A DNA stretch of 64,000 bases from Siphonodentalium dalli (Eukaryota > Mollusca > Scaphopoda > Gadilida > Siphonodentaliidae), in assembly GCA_032622095.1 (NCBI GenBank), contig CP136061.1, positions 95,417,345 through 95,481,344 on the forward strand, in the 5' to 3' direction. Under the pieces are notes generated by a model. It was not told where the DNA came from, ran no database searches, and saw only the letters and a list, made by a program, of their open reading frames with translations. The number at the start of each line of letters is the position of its first letter. Position 1 is the stretch's first letter. Positions 31,726-43,183 of the stretch are shown piece by piece. Position numbers and translations under genes: made by a program.

Positions 31726-32150
31726 TTTAAATTTTGAAATGTTGAAATTTTCTAAGTCGAAAAGGGTTAATAACTCCGTAAAAAAAATATTTTTTCCGTC
31801 CTCTATATACATGTTGCACATCTCCAATATGTGGATAACAATACTCTGAAGTTTCAATTATCTACAATTAAAACTGTAGGAGGAGTTGATTACACCATGA
31901 AGGTACCCTCATACAGAAAATTATAAAAAATGTTGAAATTTTCTAAGTCGAAAAGGGTTAATAACTCTGTCAAAAAATAATTTTTCCGTCATCTATATAC
32001 ATGTTGCACATCTTCAATATATGGGCAACAATATTCTGACGTTTCAAATCTCTGGGATGAAATCTGTAGGAGGAGATGATTACACCATGAAGGTACTCAA
32101 AAGTGTGACGGACGGACGGACGAACGGACGGACAGACGGACCCCGTTTCT
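31726..32150 (+). repeat. Two direct copies of a ~190-bp repeat followed by a GACGGACG run
   Basis: Copies at about 31733-31915 and 31929-32098 share GTTGAAATTTTCTAAGTCGA, AAAGGGTTAATAACTC, ATATACATGTTGCACATCT and GATTACACCATGAAGGTA. The array ends in GACGGACGGACGGACGAACG at 32107. Related phrases plus GGACAGACGG occur near 23.5 and 47.2 kb. This repeat style is common in mollusc DNA as far as I recall. Confidence 0.75.
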
Positions 32151-32341
32151 ATAGTCCCCCAAAAATAAATTTTTCGGGGAACAATGACAATCTAAGCCAT
32201 TAAATATGATTAAAATACTATAACTCATCACCATTTGAAATTTCTCAGAAGACGCCCATAGAGAAATAGAAAACAGATGAAATCGTAGAAAGATTCCCCC
32301 GTTATGGCTCCAAGAATGCAACAATCTCAAACTAAAAATGT

Positions 32342-32403
32342 ATTTTCAATAGAAGGGGAATAACTCTATCTTAAGATAGAGTTAATCCCCTTCCATTGAA
32401 AAT
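32342..32403. repeat. 62-bp near-perfect hairpin
   Basis: ATTTTCAATAGAAGGGGAAT continues into AACTCTATCTT and pairs with AAGATAGAGTTAATCCCCTT followed by CCATTGAAAAT, with about two mismatches and no loop. Confidence 0.85.
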
Positions 32404-32991
32404 AATGAAACTTGAGCACAGAACACCCGAGTCCCTGACTCAACAAAAACAACTTGTTCAGTTGATCACTCCAAATAAGTTGATAATACAATGTTTGGGA
32501 GTTTCTTCTTTCAAATGGTATATAAATATGGCATATATTTTATATAAAATTATCTGGGGGCGGTAGAAAATTAAGTAGGCCTTTAAAACCACTTCTACGA
32601 TGCTGGAATATGTCGAGACTGTCTTCGTTCGGTTTGAATGCGAGTTGGACATGATACATTCATGGCCAAGGGCTATACATTAGTATAATCCTTGATTATG
32701 TTCACTGAAACGTGGTTTTGTGGCTGTATTCGCAGATGACTGCATCTCCAGACTTGACTCGTTGTATTTGTTGATGGTGTGTGACTTTTCATGACAAAAC
32801 ATAGAAAACATAGATAAGAGGATACATGCATCAGAATAATTCACAAGCTTTGATGTGATCAATCACTAGTGATTACGATCTGCAGGACCGACACCATTGA
32901 TTGATGAGTCAGTCACAATAGAATGAATGGAACTGTCTGTGACACCAGATAGTGATAATTATAATGCCGTGATATACATATGGACTATTAA
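32404..32991. other. No gene seen
   Basis: AT-rich sequence without recognisable coding or repeat content. Confidence 0.45.
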
Positions 32992-33225
32992 TTAACCCTT
33001 TGAGTGCCAGGGGCCGATCTCATCGGCCCTAAACCTACAAAATAAGTCTGTAAAGAATATAAGAATAAATTATTAAAATTGTAAAAAAACAAAAAACAAT
33101 TGTTAGGCCAATGCATTCTCTTATATATGCGAGGCGACCTATGGTCGACTCGCATATATAAGAGAATGCATTGACACAGGGTATATGGGTTGTTACAAAA
33201 ATCGACCTGGCACTCAAAGGGTTAA
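32992..33225. mobile_element. TTAA-target miniature element, one-hairpin form, 234 bp
   Basis: TTAA borders at 32992-32995 and 33222-33225 with inverted ends TTAACCCTTTGAGTGCCAGG and TTAACCCTTTGAGTGCCAGG (right end complemented). One 69-bp hairpin lies at 33107-33175 after a GGGCCGAT..ATCGGCCC inner palindrome. Another copy starts at 63774. It shares only TTAACCCTTT and the hairpin with the 391-395 bp form. Confidence 0.85.
33107..33175. repeat. 69-bp hairpin module, copy 4
   Basis: Same module, with the final GGC changed to GAC. Confidence 0.9.
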
Positions 33226-33574
33226 CAGACTAGTAACAACAACTATTCACGAGAGCTTTTCAACCAATAATGACTACTATGTAAAATATGGGACAACATT
33301 AAACAATAACAGTCACTAATGATGATGAGTCAGTTACATACTCTATGACTGTGTGACACACTTCTGATGCCGTGACATACACATGGACACACGTACAGGA
33401 CATAGTATATGAAGCCATGTACTTTTAACCGAGTGACTGATGAGCTAATAGTGCTGTATGTTATTTTGTGAAATAATGTTACTAACCATTCAGAACAATT
33501 TCCTTGTCTTCGCCATCGTTTTCGCTCTCATTGTTGTGTGGGGGGTCGCTCTCGTCACCATTGGATCTCATCCC
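33226..33574. other. No gene seen
   Basis: Sequence between two TTAA elements, without recognisable content. Confidence 0.4.
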
Positions 33575-33717
33575 TTAACCCTTTACCCAACAAACCGGCC
33601 AAATAAAGCTTCAACAGCCTAAAATATCTTCGGTCTGTCTCCATAGAACCATACAAATATGGATATCATTGGAACCGGCTCCTTGACCACATTGTGATAG
33701 TTACAGTTATGCCCTGT

Positions 33718-33786
33718 GCCAATGCATTCTCTTATATATGCGAGTCGACCATAGGTCGCCTCGCATATATAAGAGAATGCATTGGC
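33718..33786. repeat. 69-bp hairpin module, copy 5
   Basis: Matches 17288-17356 along the full 69 bases by eye. Confidence 0.9.
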
Positions 33787-33866
33787 CTAAAAAAAATCTT
33801 TTTTTTAACACTTTTTACCATTTTTTCTTACATTCTTTAACAATTTTATAATTTTTAATGTGTTAA

Positions 33867-33935
33867 GCAAATGCATTCTCTTATATATGCGAGGCGACCT
33901 ATGGTCGACTCGCATATATAAGAGAATGCATTGGC
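33867..33935. repeat. 69-bp hairpin module, copy 6
   Basis: Starts GCAAATG instead of GCCAATG; otherwise it matches the module. Confidence 0.9.
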
Positions 33936-34013
33936 ACAGGGCCCTTCTGTTGGGTAAAGGGTTAAAAAAACATCAAATCAGATATATAAAAAGCATTTCC
34001 AGTTTCAATACAA

Positions 34014-34260
34014 TTACCCCGCTGGACAAAACAAGTGTCCACCTAACCGCTGTGCGGTTTGCATTGCCACCACGGCCGAACTGCAACTACACCGCAGTTC
34101 CACCGGCCAACTGCCATTCGGCCGCGGTGTACTTGTCGTTCGGCCGCGGTGTACTTGCCATTCAGCCGCGGTGTACTTGCCGTTCGGCCGCGGTGTACTT
34201 GCCGTTCGGCCATGGTGTACTTGCCGTTCGGCCGCGGTGTACTTGCCATTAAAAAAATAG
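34014..34260 (+). repeat. Minisatellite-bearing element, 22-bp unit CGGCCGCGGTGTACTTGCCG
   Basis: After the lead CCCCGCTGGACAAAACAAGT come about six copies of a 22-bp unit (CGGCCGCGGTGTACTTGCCR plus TT) from 34119 to 34255. The unit is G/C-rich in an AT-rich region and open in several frames on both strands, which explains the spurious Arg/His/Thr-rich ORFs. The same lead sequence occurs at 51798 in front of a related array. Confidence 0.8.
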
Positions 34261-34280
34261 TAGTACGGTGCAACCATAAC

Positions 34281-36425
34281 TCGGAACGGTGGAACCAGAA
34301 CCTCCCCGATTGGAAAGCGTGCCGCTAATCTAACTCGTACCGTATTGCTCCGATTTTAGTTTTTATTCATTGTCATCTTTACTGTATTTTGGTAAGTTCT
34401 GTTTTGTGTCGATCAATTCTTCGCCTCCGATAATTTAACTGATATACGGAATTCTCTTTCATAGCGGTAGATTCGGATTTCTGTAAAGAATGACGAAACA
34501 TCCGTCCCATTATACGCTATTAATTACGGTATAACATCTTGTGTATGCGAAGATGATAAATTCTTTTTGTTAACATGAGGTGAAACACTCCGTTGGTTGA
34601 TCAAATAGAAATAGAGAATAATCTTGATCAAAGTAGTAAATTTTATAAATATATCCAAATCGAGAACTGTCATTCTTAAATATTTAATAAATACAGTGAC
34701 TCTCGAATGTGAAATCGTTTTCGTTAGTTTATCGCAGATAGTTGTGTCCCGAAGCGAGAAGTAAATATTTACAATTATGTGTAGTTCAGACTATGTTTTC
34801 TATGAAGTGGTAAGGTCGATTTGTTTGAAATTTTTGGCTATTTTGCTAGAATTCTACCGGTACTTCCTCCAGTTGGCATAGCGCCCAAATACCAACGTTT
34901 CACACATCCAAATAAGTACATAATATGTCTTTAAAAATAAATAAGACGTAAATCAAAATATGTTTCGTTGTTCGTGTTGTTGTGGTGTCCAACCCGATCA
35001 ATTTGTTCTCGCTGTTATCAAACATGTCGGTGGGGAGCACAAGACTTGTATTAGTGTTTTGTTGTTATCTAACAGAAATGCTGTGTGCTGTTTATTCGGT
35101 AGACATGCCTATCAACCTGTCATTCAAACCTGTGCTCGAGTGGGTTTGATTTAACTGCGCAAGTGAAGTGCAAAAATAATTTATACCAGCACACATTTCA
35201 GCTGTTATGAACTACAACTTCAATCGATAATAGCATCCTAATTTAGTTTCAGACATATAAAAGTACCGGGTACGGCAAAATGCAATGCCCAGGTTTTAAA
35301 AACTTTGAGATTTTCTCCATCTGTTACAGAAGTTAAATAAACGCTCTTTATGTTTACCTCGTCAGGAACAACCTAACAGTGAACGCTCTTTATTTTATCT
35401 ATGCTTAAGAAATTGTGGTATATTTAATTTTTTTTTTATAGAACAGTATTTGTTTTTATTATTTCAATTCAATTTATTTTTCAATTGAATTATTTATTTG
35501 TCTTCATCAATAATATGAAGAAACGCCGATACAGATATATTTAATAATCAATATCGCGGTATGTTCAAATGAACCGGTCTGTGGCAGTCTGATCCTCAGC
35601 ACAGGTCCTCAGAAAAAAAATAGGCCCACCTCAATAGTACTTAATCCTAAGGCAACAAAAAAAACGTGTCTTTCCCATTTCTTGAGCAAAAAAAATCCAG
35701 CTGGGCAGATAGGAAAATATATTTTTTTGGCAACTTTTTTTTCCAAATCCATCGACAGGTATAATGCACCATATTCTAAAAATAATTCACGAAACTCTCT
35801 GCCCATGCACAGTAGGTGTTTGCCAGGGCGAAGTAGTGGTTTGGGGGGGGGGTGCTAATCCTGGGATGGTCGAATAGACCAAGAGGTCTATTCGCTCACC
35901 TCTCATGTTTAGCTTTTATTTAAATATACAAAAAAAAAACATGCTTATACACAATTTATCTGCCAGGGATTTCCATTTACAAATATTGATACATATATTC
36001 ATTGGGACAGACTATAATGTTCAATCCAAATTAATCATGCACCTATACAGGTTTGCTAATACGGGATTAGTATAATGTGGTATAAATTTGGTTTAAAACA
36101 AATTCCCAATAGAACGACTTTTATCAGGCGTTTACTAAAACCGCAAAATATTGAGAGATTAGTGCAATTTTCGCATTATTTCATCGCATAAAATCAATTA
36201 AAATACGACAAGCAACTGGAAATGTTTTTGAACATTCTAGAAGGGGTACATGTCCCTGATATGTGTTTAAAATTTCTCGCGTAAACTATGACAGATACCA
36301 AAGTTATAATTAGTTTTATAGACCCACCCTAAATCCCCCATAGTAAATGCATGCGGCCGTAAAGCACGTGGCTTTGTTTGGATACTTTCTGGCCCACAAT
36401 GCATCATTCTCGCTACCTGTAAAAT
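34281..36425. other. 2.1 kb without a recognisable gene
   Basis: Contains AACGCTCTTTAT-type phrases at about 35341 and 35382 and a small inverted repeat GGTCGAATAGACC/GGTCTATTC near 35868. A cysteine-rich short frame at 34960-35154 has no recognised domain. Confidence 0.45.
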
Positions 36426-36685
36426 GGTCGCCTCGCATATATAAGAGAATGCATTGGCCTAACAATTTATTTATCATTTTTTTTAAATAAATGTTTCTTA
36501 CAATTTTTAGGACATAAAATAAAAAACATCCATTACCCTGAAGGGAGCCCCACACATATATAGAAGAATATAGAAGAGTGTTGGCTGCTCATGTTTGTCT
36601 GGGGCTCTGTATGGGTGAAATTATAAAATTGTTAAAGAATACAAGAAAAAATTATTAAAATTGTTAAATTTGATATGGCGGGTCA
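36426..36685. mobile_element. Remnant of the hairpin miniature element (half hairpin)
   Basis: Only the right half of the 69-bp hairpin (36426-36458) is present, followed by the same A/T tract as after 30981, then ~130 bp of other sequence and TTTGATATGGCGGGTCAC at the end. Together with 30853 this defines a family with GTGACCCGCCATATCAAA termini. Confidence 0.6.
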
Positions 36686-37080
36686 CATATTATGATTATA
36701 CAAGGCACTTTGCAAATTGACCTCAAGTGGACAAAAAAATCTGCTAAAAAAGCATACTGAGCAATATATCTAATTGGTTGGCGACAAAATATAAACTATA
36801 CAAAACCACACCTTGTTTCTTCTTAATGATGTAATCGATACCCAAGGCCACACGAAGCCATCAATCAAGCTGTCATTTTGGTAATATGCTAGACACCAAT
36901 AAGCTATGGGTGTGAAGTGGGTGGAGTTTCTATCTATAATCTGTGAACTTTATCAAAGTATGCACAGTTATTGCTATATTATTTCGAAGATGCTTGTACC
37001 TTGCATAAACCTTTCTCACATTCTGTTGTAATCTAAATTTGTCACATTCATTCTCTTTAAATTTGAGTCGGTGTTTAGAA
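36686..37080. other. No gene seen
   Basis: AT-rich sequence upstream of the mariner-like transposase; terminal inverted repeats of that element were looked for here and not found. Confidence 0.4.
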
Positions 37081-38094
37081 ATGCCGGGAAGTAGAGTTCC
37101 CCTTGCCGTAAGGCACAAGATTGTGTCCATGCATCGAAAGGGTGTTAAATGGTTGGATATCAAACGTGGTTTGATGAGGGAAGGTGTTACTGTCAGCCAG
37201 GACAGCCAAAAGGACAGTTCAACGGTTCAAAGAAACAGATAGTCGTTGACAGACCGCGATCTGGAAAGCCACGGAGACTAACCCAATTTGGCCGACGCAT
37301 CGATATGCGGTTAGAAGAGAATCTGAAGACTAGCACCCAACAGTTGCGTACAGAGCTGAAGGAACACGGCATCGACACTTCCAGGAGAACCATCACCCGA
37401 GAAGTCCGTTTGTTGAAATGGACATTTACTGACCCGAGGTATTGTCAAGTGGTGAGGGACGTCAATACCCAGAAACGTTACGATTTCGCGAAGGATTGCA
37501 TCAAGAACGGCGAGGATTTTCGACAATGTTATCTTCACCGATGAATGTATTGTGAAAATAGAAACATCTGCCAAGAAGCAGTATCGGCGAAAAAGGTGCC
37601 CTCGCCAAGAGAGTCCCCAAGCCGAAACACCCAAACAGCCTCCACGTTTGGGGTGGAATTTCCCCGACGCGGCATCACCAGAATGGGCCTTTTCGTTGGG
37701 AAGATGGATAGCCGGTTCTACCAGAACATTCTGTATAAAACCTTCATATGATTTACAAGGAGAACTTGCCCAGATAGTTACAGACTGGTTCAGGACAATG
37801 ACCCAAAACACGTGAGCTATTCAACAAGGGATTTCATGCGGCACAAGGACATCACCCACTATAAATCGCCTCCTGAAAGCCTTGATATGAACGTTCAACC
37901 CCATCGAAACAGTTTGGTCCCACATGAAGGACTATGTGCGACGAACAGCCGAGCCAACGACAAAGAAAGAACTCATCAATGCCATTCATGAGTTCTGGGA
38001 TTCGCGGACGCCATCCTACTGCAGCAATTTAATAGACAGATTGTTTAAAGTGATGCCGGAAGTTATTAAGAAGGGACAGGCTACCAGTTTCTAA
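37081..38094 (+). pseudogene. Tc1/mariner-superfamily transposase (frameshifted)
   Basis: It starts at ATG 37081 with MPGSRVPLAVRHKIVSMHRK, the first helix-turn-helix, then RPRSGKPRRLTQFGRRID and TSRRTITREVRLLKWTF, the second DNA-binding domain. Catalytic-core pieces follow in changing frames: FTDECIVKI (first Asp), PKHPNSLHVWGG, QDNDPKHVS at about 37791 (second Asp) and NPIETVWSHMKDYVRR at about 37897 (Glu). The second Asp and the Glu codons are 112 bases apart, not a multiple of three, so a frameshift lies between them; others lie near 37200, 37530 and 37650. It ends KKGQATSF. A cut-and-paste transposase fossil; its inverted terminal repeats were not identified. Confidence 0.9.
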
Positions 38095-40185
38095 ACGCAT
38101 GTGAACTGTTGATCTTGTTCAATTTCTGTATTATTATCTATAATATATAAATAATTGTTATAATAAAATATCTAAACTGATAAATGTTGGCTTATAATTT
38201 ATTAGAAACATCTGTTGGGGGCTTGCATGTATGCAAGGAGCTCCGCCTGTCTTGTGCATCCCAATCCCCATATTCACCGCTTCTGCATGCGCATACTGTA
38301 CGTCATGAGACTTAAATTATACTATACATGTACTACCGTGACGTAAAGCAGCGTTCATTTTCTATTATGAATATAGTATAATGGTAACATTCATTTTTAT
38401 TGGCCACGATTATCTCTTATTATACACGGCATGATTCACATATTCATTTTCTCACCCTAGTAAAGTGGTCCTGCTATGACGTTGGTGTGTCCTGCTGAAT
38501 TGCTATGATCCTGGTATAGGGAAAACTGATGCCATTGGGAAAAACTTTAAAGTGCCATTGTCATTTTCACTGTTTATCTGAACATATATAGAGTCGTTGT
38601 GTGTATCAAATATTCAAAAACATATGTTGCGAAATATTGGTTGTATTAGTTGTTGTAAACCGAATATAATCAAGATGGCCATTTACGTCGTTTTGCAAAC
38701 ACCAGTACAACTTTTTTTTTCTTTTCAATATACGCGGTATATGTTCTGTAATGTTTTGTACAGACGCTGACTTTTTCTCAAATTGCTTTTATCATCCAAA
38801 GCCAAACACCACGAAAATGACAATTTTAGAGCAACATATCAATTCCGCAGGGCCCCATCAGCATCATAGCACATTAGAAGGACCACTTGACCAGGGCGGT
38901 ACCTTTACCATCTGTGGTTGCGTTTCATGTACCGGCATGTCATGTTTTCCGTTGAAATAAATTAGATTCCCCCCACATGCCAATTTCAACAAAATAATGA
39001 ACTTGCAATTATGTTAATCCTTTAATAACGCAATTGATACAAATTATTCGTGTGTATAGATCGGTGTGCCTTGTAGCGCCGACAGAATTTCACAACATGA
39101 GTATTTCTAATTTGGAAATTTCATGCATGACACAACAGTATAGTTGGGGAATTTCACCAACAATAGGTTGAAAGTGTTCTCGTTGTTTGATTTTCCAACA
39201 AATAATTAGTGGGTAATTTGTTGTTTTTACACCTAAAGTTCAACAGAAATGGCTCATTCGAACCTCCATTTTTTTCTACGTAATTTGTAGTGACGGATAT
39301 GATAGGTCGATAAAAAATGAAATATTGATAAACTGGCTTCATATATATATGCTCTGAAAAACACTTGTCAAAGTCACAGCCATTTTTCAGCCATTTTCAA
39401 CTTTTCGCCAGAAGTCAGACAAACGCTCTTTATTGCTACCATATAAGGAATACACTACCACGGAACGCTGTTTTGTTCCATGGTTGTATTTTTCATTGCT
39501 TCAATGGTTTTTTTTGGGTTACATAATGTTCGGTGAAAGGTAGTTCAGACATAGGTCGATACTGAGAACAATTCAAAAGCAAATAATATGTGTATTTTGG
39601 AGCTCAAACCGTCATGTGGCTTTAAATATTTCATGTCCATGTGCTTTTTACTAAAATGGCAATCAGTTGGAAATTTTCCAACCTTATTGGGGGTGGGGTC
39701 TCTGGTAGGTGTCGTTGTATATATAGATGGTAGGAGTTTGCAGTTTTCATGTTCAGATTTCAAAATGTTCCTGGGTGAAGGGTGCTTATCCCTCCCCGGT
39801 AGTCAGACAGAAATAGCTAAATCAATAAAATATCGATGCCTGAATGTGCCTCTAGATCATAGGATTTTGCAGGTTTTCTCAGGTTCAAAATTAAAAAAAA
39901 ATCCCCTTATGTGGCCGAGGGTTTCCTGACCCTTCCCGATGGCCTGTTAAAAACTCATTAATATATCGTATTTGTTTTTATATCGACGCCCATATTTGCT
40001 GGAGTTAAGACTTATAGATGCAAGGATTTTGCAGTTTTCAGGTAAAATTCCAAAATGTTCTCCAACTGTGGTAAAGGTAACTTGCTTTATCCTATATTAA
40101 TGAAACATGGTACCATGTCAGTTTCAGAGAGAACATTCTTCTCATGGTATACATTGTGCAAATTATCTATTATATATTTTGGAAG
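38095..40185. other. 2.1 kb without a recognisable gene
   Basis: Contains an AACGCTCTTTATTG phrase at about 39423. Small frames at 38751-38960 and 39588-39929 have no known domain. Confidence 0.45.
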
Positions 40186-40770
40186 ATCTGTCTGTGTGTA
40201 TCTGTGTGTGTGTGTGTCTGTCTGTCTGTTTCCAATGGACTCGAAAACGGCCGAGCCGATTTCGATGAAACTTGGTACGTGGGGGTGTTTTCGGCCGGGG
40301 AGTGACATAGGCCTATTAATTTGCCCGTGCGACGTGACCTTGAAATCGGGTCATTTCAAGGTCAAACGCCCGAATATCACGGGATTTTGATGAAACTTGG
40401 TATGTGAGGGTACTTTCGTATGGGGAGACTCATAAGCATATTCATTTGCCCGTGCGATGTGACCTTGACCTTGAAATCGGGTCAATTCAAAGTCAAATCG
40501 CGAATTTTGATGGGATTTCCTCGAAAGTTGATACATAGGGTTACTTTTGTCCACTGAGTGTTTTGGATGGGTCGAGTCGGGACCCCGACCTGACCTTCAA
40601 AATGATCTATTGAAGGTCAAATCGGGTAAAACCGGATGGATTTTGACGGGCACGTTTGTCGGGTACTTTTGTCCGGGCAGTGTTTTGGACTGGTCAAATC
40701 GTGACCCCACTTGACCTTGACCTTCAAAACGGACAATTCAAGGTCAAAGCCCGGACGAAGTCGTGTCGCC
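40186..40770 (+). repeat. Degenerate ~120-bp repeats rich in TGACCTTGACCTT words
   Basis: After a GTGT/CTGT microsatellite (about 40193-40230), four related units contain TTTGATGAAACTTGGT..GT, GGGGTACTTTTGTC-like text and paired GTGACCTTGACCTTGAAATC / TTCAAGGTCAAA words (about 40335, 40460, 40592, 40708). TCAAGGTCA is the consensus extended half site of several nuclear receptors; function here is not shown. Confidence 0.7.
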
Positions 40771-41583
40771 TTCTAGTATATATATATATCGCGGCAGTTA
40801 TTTTTGTGCAATGACCAACTGCATCGCTGATTGACGGCGCCGCGCGGCAAAATCAAAAGAAAATTACGTCATCATTATTCAGGAGTATGAGGCACCTGCG
40901 ACGCAAACACTTTGTTGCAATCGACATCAGTTGCCACATCGTATAACTGATTGCTTGAGTTAACATGATTTCTTATAATTGTCACCTGTGCAGCGACTTT
41001 GTCCAATTCTTCAAATCCAATTGTAATAGACTTGGAACATATATGTAGGTTCATAATTTTGTTTTACGTCAGTTGGTGTAATCATAGTATTGTTCCAATC
41101 ATAACATATATTATACACATTAAACTTTAGAATTTTTCTCGGTATCAAAATACCTGTAGGTTCAGACAGGAATGAATGGAAAGAAATGGGAAGAGCGTAT
41201 TTTACAGAAGGATATAGTTAAGGTGGATGATTAATGGGTTCTCTTTTCGAGTATAAATCAACTTCAACAAATATCCAGACTCCGTCTCATTACTTTCATC
41301 TAAATATAAGTTTATTGAAATGAAGCACGGTCTAATTTTATTTAGACTGTGTTGTCTACTATACATGTACATTACCACACGAACCCGCAATTAGCAGATG
41401 GAGGGGCACATAACAAATTATAAGGATAAGACGATATATTATCACGAAATATATATACAAATGTTTACATCAGCGCAGATATACAAATATAAATATAACT
41501 TCAGTCTCTCTCATGCAGTCATCTTCCATGCTGTTTTTAATGTTTGAGGCGCTCGCGTTGTGGAGGTTGAATAATGAAGTCAA
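40771..41583. other. No gene seen
   Basis: A TATATATATA run at 40785; otherwise unremarkable AT-rich DNA. Confidence 0.4.
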
Positions 41584-41778
41584 TTATGTCTGCCGTACGT
41601 TTTGTGTATTGGCGACAAATGCATGGGTGTTGGTGGTGGCGTTAGTATTCCATCTGGTGGTTGATTTTTGACTGGAGTGGCTTGGCGTTTCACCTGTCTG
41701 TTGCCATAACAACTCCACTAACTCGCTCACATCCAGAGAGCGAGTCGCTGTTCCATCCCACTCAGATGAGGTATCATT
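41584..41778 (-). CDS. Possible terminal exon of a minus-strand gene, unknown protein
   Basis: On the minus strand a good acceptor (GTTTCAATTTCAG) opens into NDTSSEWDGTATRSLDVSEL, then VELLWQQTGETPSHSSQKST, ending with TAA after NTQNVRQT. It is Ser/Thr/Asn-rich and has no recognised domain. It lies downstream, on the same strand, of the exon-like segments at 44474-47925, so it could be their last exon. Supported only by the splice acceptor, the open frame and the context. Confidence 0.35.
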   Translation of the reverse strand, partial: NDTSSEWDGTATRSLDVSELVELLWQQTGETPSHSSQKSTTRWNTNATTNTHAFVANTQNVRQT

Positions 41779-43183
41779 CTGAAATTGAAACAACGGAAAT
41801 GATTAATGAACTGCTCCCCAACTCAATTTGAAATGTAAAGAATTTACAGCGAGAAAGCATAATGAGAACAATCAAAACAGGTTTCGGCAACGAAATAGTT
41901 CGTCATCCAATTGTCGCCGATATGACCAATTCTGGTGAAAATGCTTTATTGAATATCAGACCATTAACACCACAATAGCACATGTTCAATCCTCTTTCTA
42001 AATCTCAATGTATCTATACGTGTATTGTGTTTAAAATGTTTGATTTTTTGAAAATAAATATTGTTTACACAAATATATTAGAATGACACTGTGTTGCCAA
42101 TAAAGATAACATAACTATACTCTGATCACCACCATTCGCTCTTTGACATCATTCGCATAATGAACTACAATGAAAGTGTCAATGACACTGTAGCTCAACT
42201 TGGAAAGGGAATAATTTAATGTATTACAGTAGACCCCGAAGCCACGGCAACTAGTTTTCACGGCTGGCTCAACCACTTTTCGTGGCTGGTTATCTAGCTA
42301 AGCCGGCTCAGTCGCGACGTTCGTGGCTAATGAAATATGGCGGCTCAGCCGGCTGAGACGTTATCATTCAGCGTATTTCGTTTCCGAAATTTTCCCAATC
42401 CCCGGTTATAGACACCCGCTTGTTTTTGGCGTTGTGAACCCGTATAATTCCAGACCACGCGTATTCTATTGGTGTTGGGCTTTTCCATTATGGCGAAATA
42501 CACGAAGGACTCAGTAAAGGACTGGCAGGGATGTACTATGTAGTTTCTCATCATATAATCGGTATAAGTTACATTGGAACTTCTGTCGACTTCAGACGGC
42601 TATATCACTGGCATCTTGCGATGTATGCATGCATCATTGAATGCTGAATCCGATAGTATTGATATATAATATTTCAAACTATTTTCTATTATCTTCTACA
42701 GGTTATGTGCATATATTGACAACTGTCAGCGATGTCTAACACTGAGTCGTGTCGAAATAAACAATTTATACTTTAAACCCTTTCAATACTGAATGGATGC
42801 TCCCACTTCATTATATGAAAGCATGCATTGGAATAGTCTATTCCACAATGAGAGGCCCCGGGTGTTCTGATAGTGTAACAACCATACCGTGCCCATACGA
42901 GTATGCCAATATTAGGCAATGCGGTTTAGTTATTTGCGATTCGCAGTACAGTTGTCCTTAACATACAAGTCCATGCACACGGCTCAGCCATTTTACAATT
43001 CCGGCGGCGGAGATTTTTTCATGCGGCTGGCGTTAGAGATAATATGGCTGGCGGCGGCTTGTGGCCAATATGGCTGGCGGCGGCGGCGTGCGATGGCGGC
43101 TTCGGGCTCTATATTACAGTCAATGGAGCGATTAGGAATGTGGAAAGTTGAATGTCTTAATACTATACATGAAGAGAAAAGTA
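41779..43183. other. No confident gene; G/C-rich patches
   Basis: Around 42240-42360 CGGCTGGCTCA/GGCTCAGCCGGCTGAG words form short palindromes. Around 43000-43105 ATGGCTGGCGGCGG is repeated several times leading into the tandem array. Frames here follow from the composition. Confidence 0.45.

Larger units (their letters stand above)
33575..33965. mobile_element. TTAA-target miniature element, two-hairpin form, 391 bp
   Basis: TTAA borders at 33575-33578 and 33962-33965, with ends TTAACCCTTTACCCAACA. It is the reverse-orientation near-identical copy of 17258-17652, including GGAACCGGCTCCTTGACCAC against its complement. The hairpins are at 33718-33786 and 33867-33935. The high similarity of the two copies indicates recent spread. 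Confidence 0.85.

Noticed and set aside
34014-34328. Overlapping long frames on both strands
   Set aside because: Created by a 22-bp minisatellite whose length leaves several frames open.
37311-37811. 166-codon minus-strand frame
   Set aside because: Antisense shadow of the Tc1/mariner transposase.
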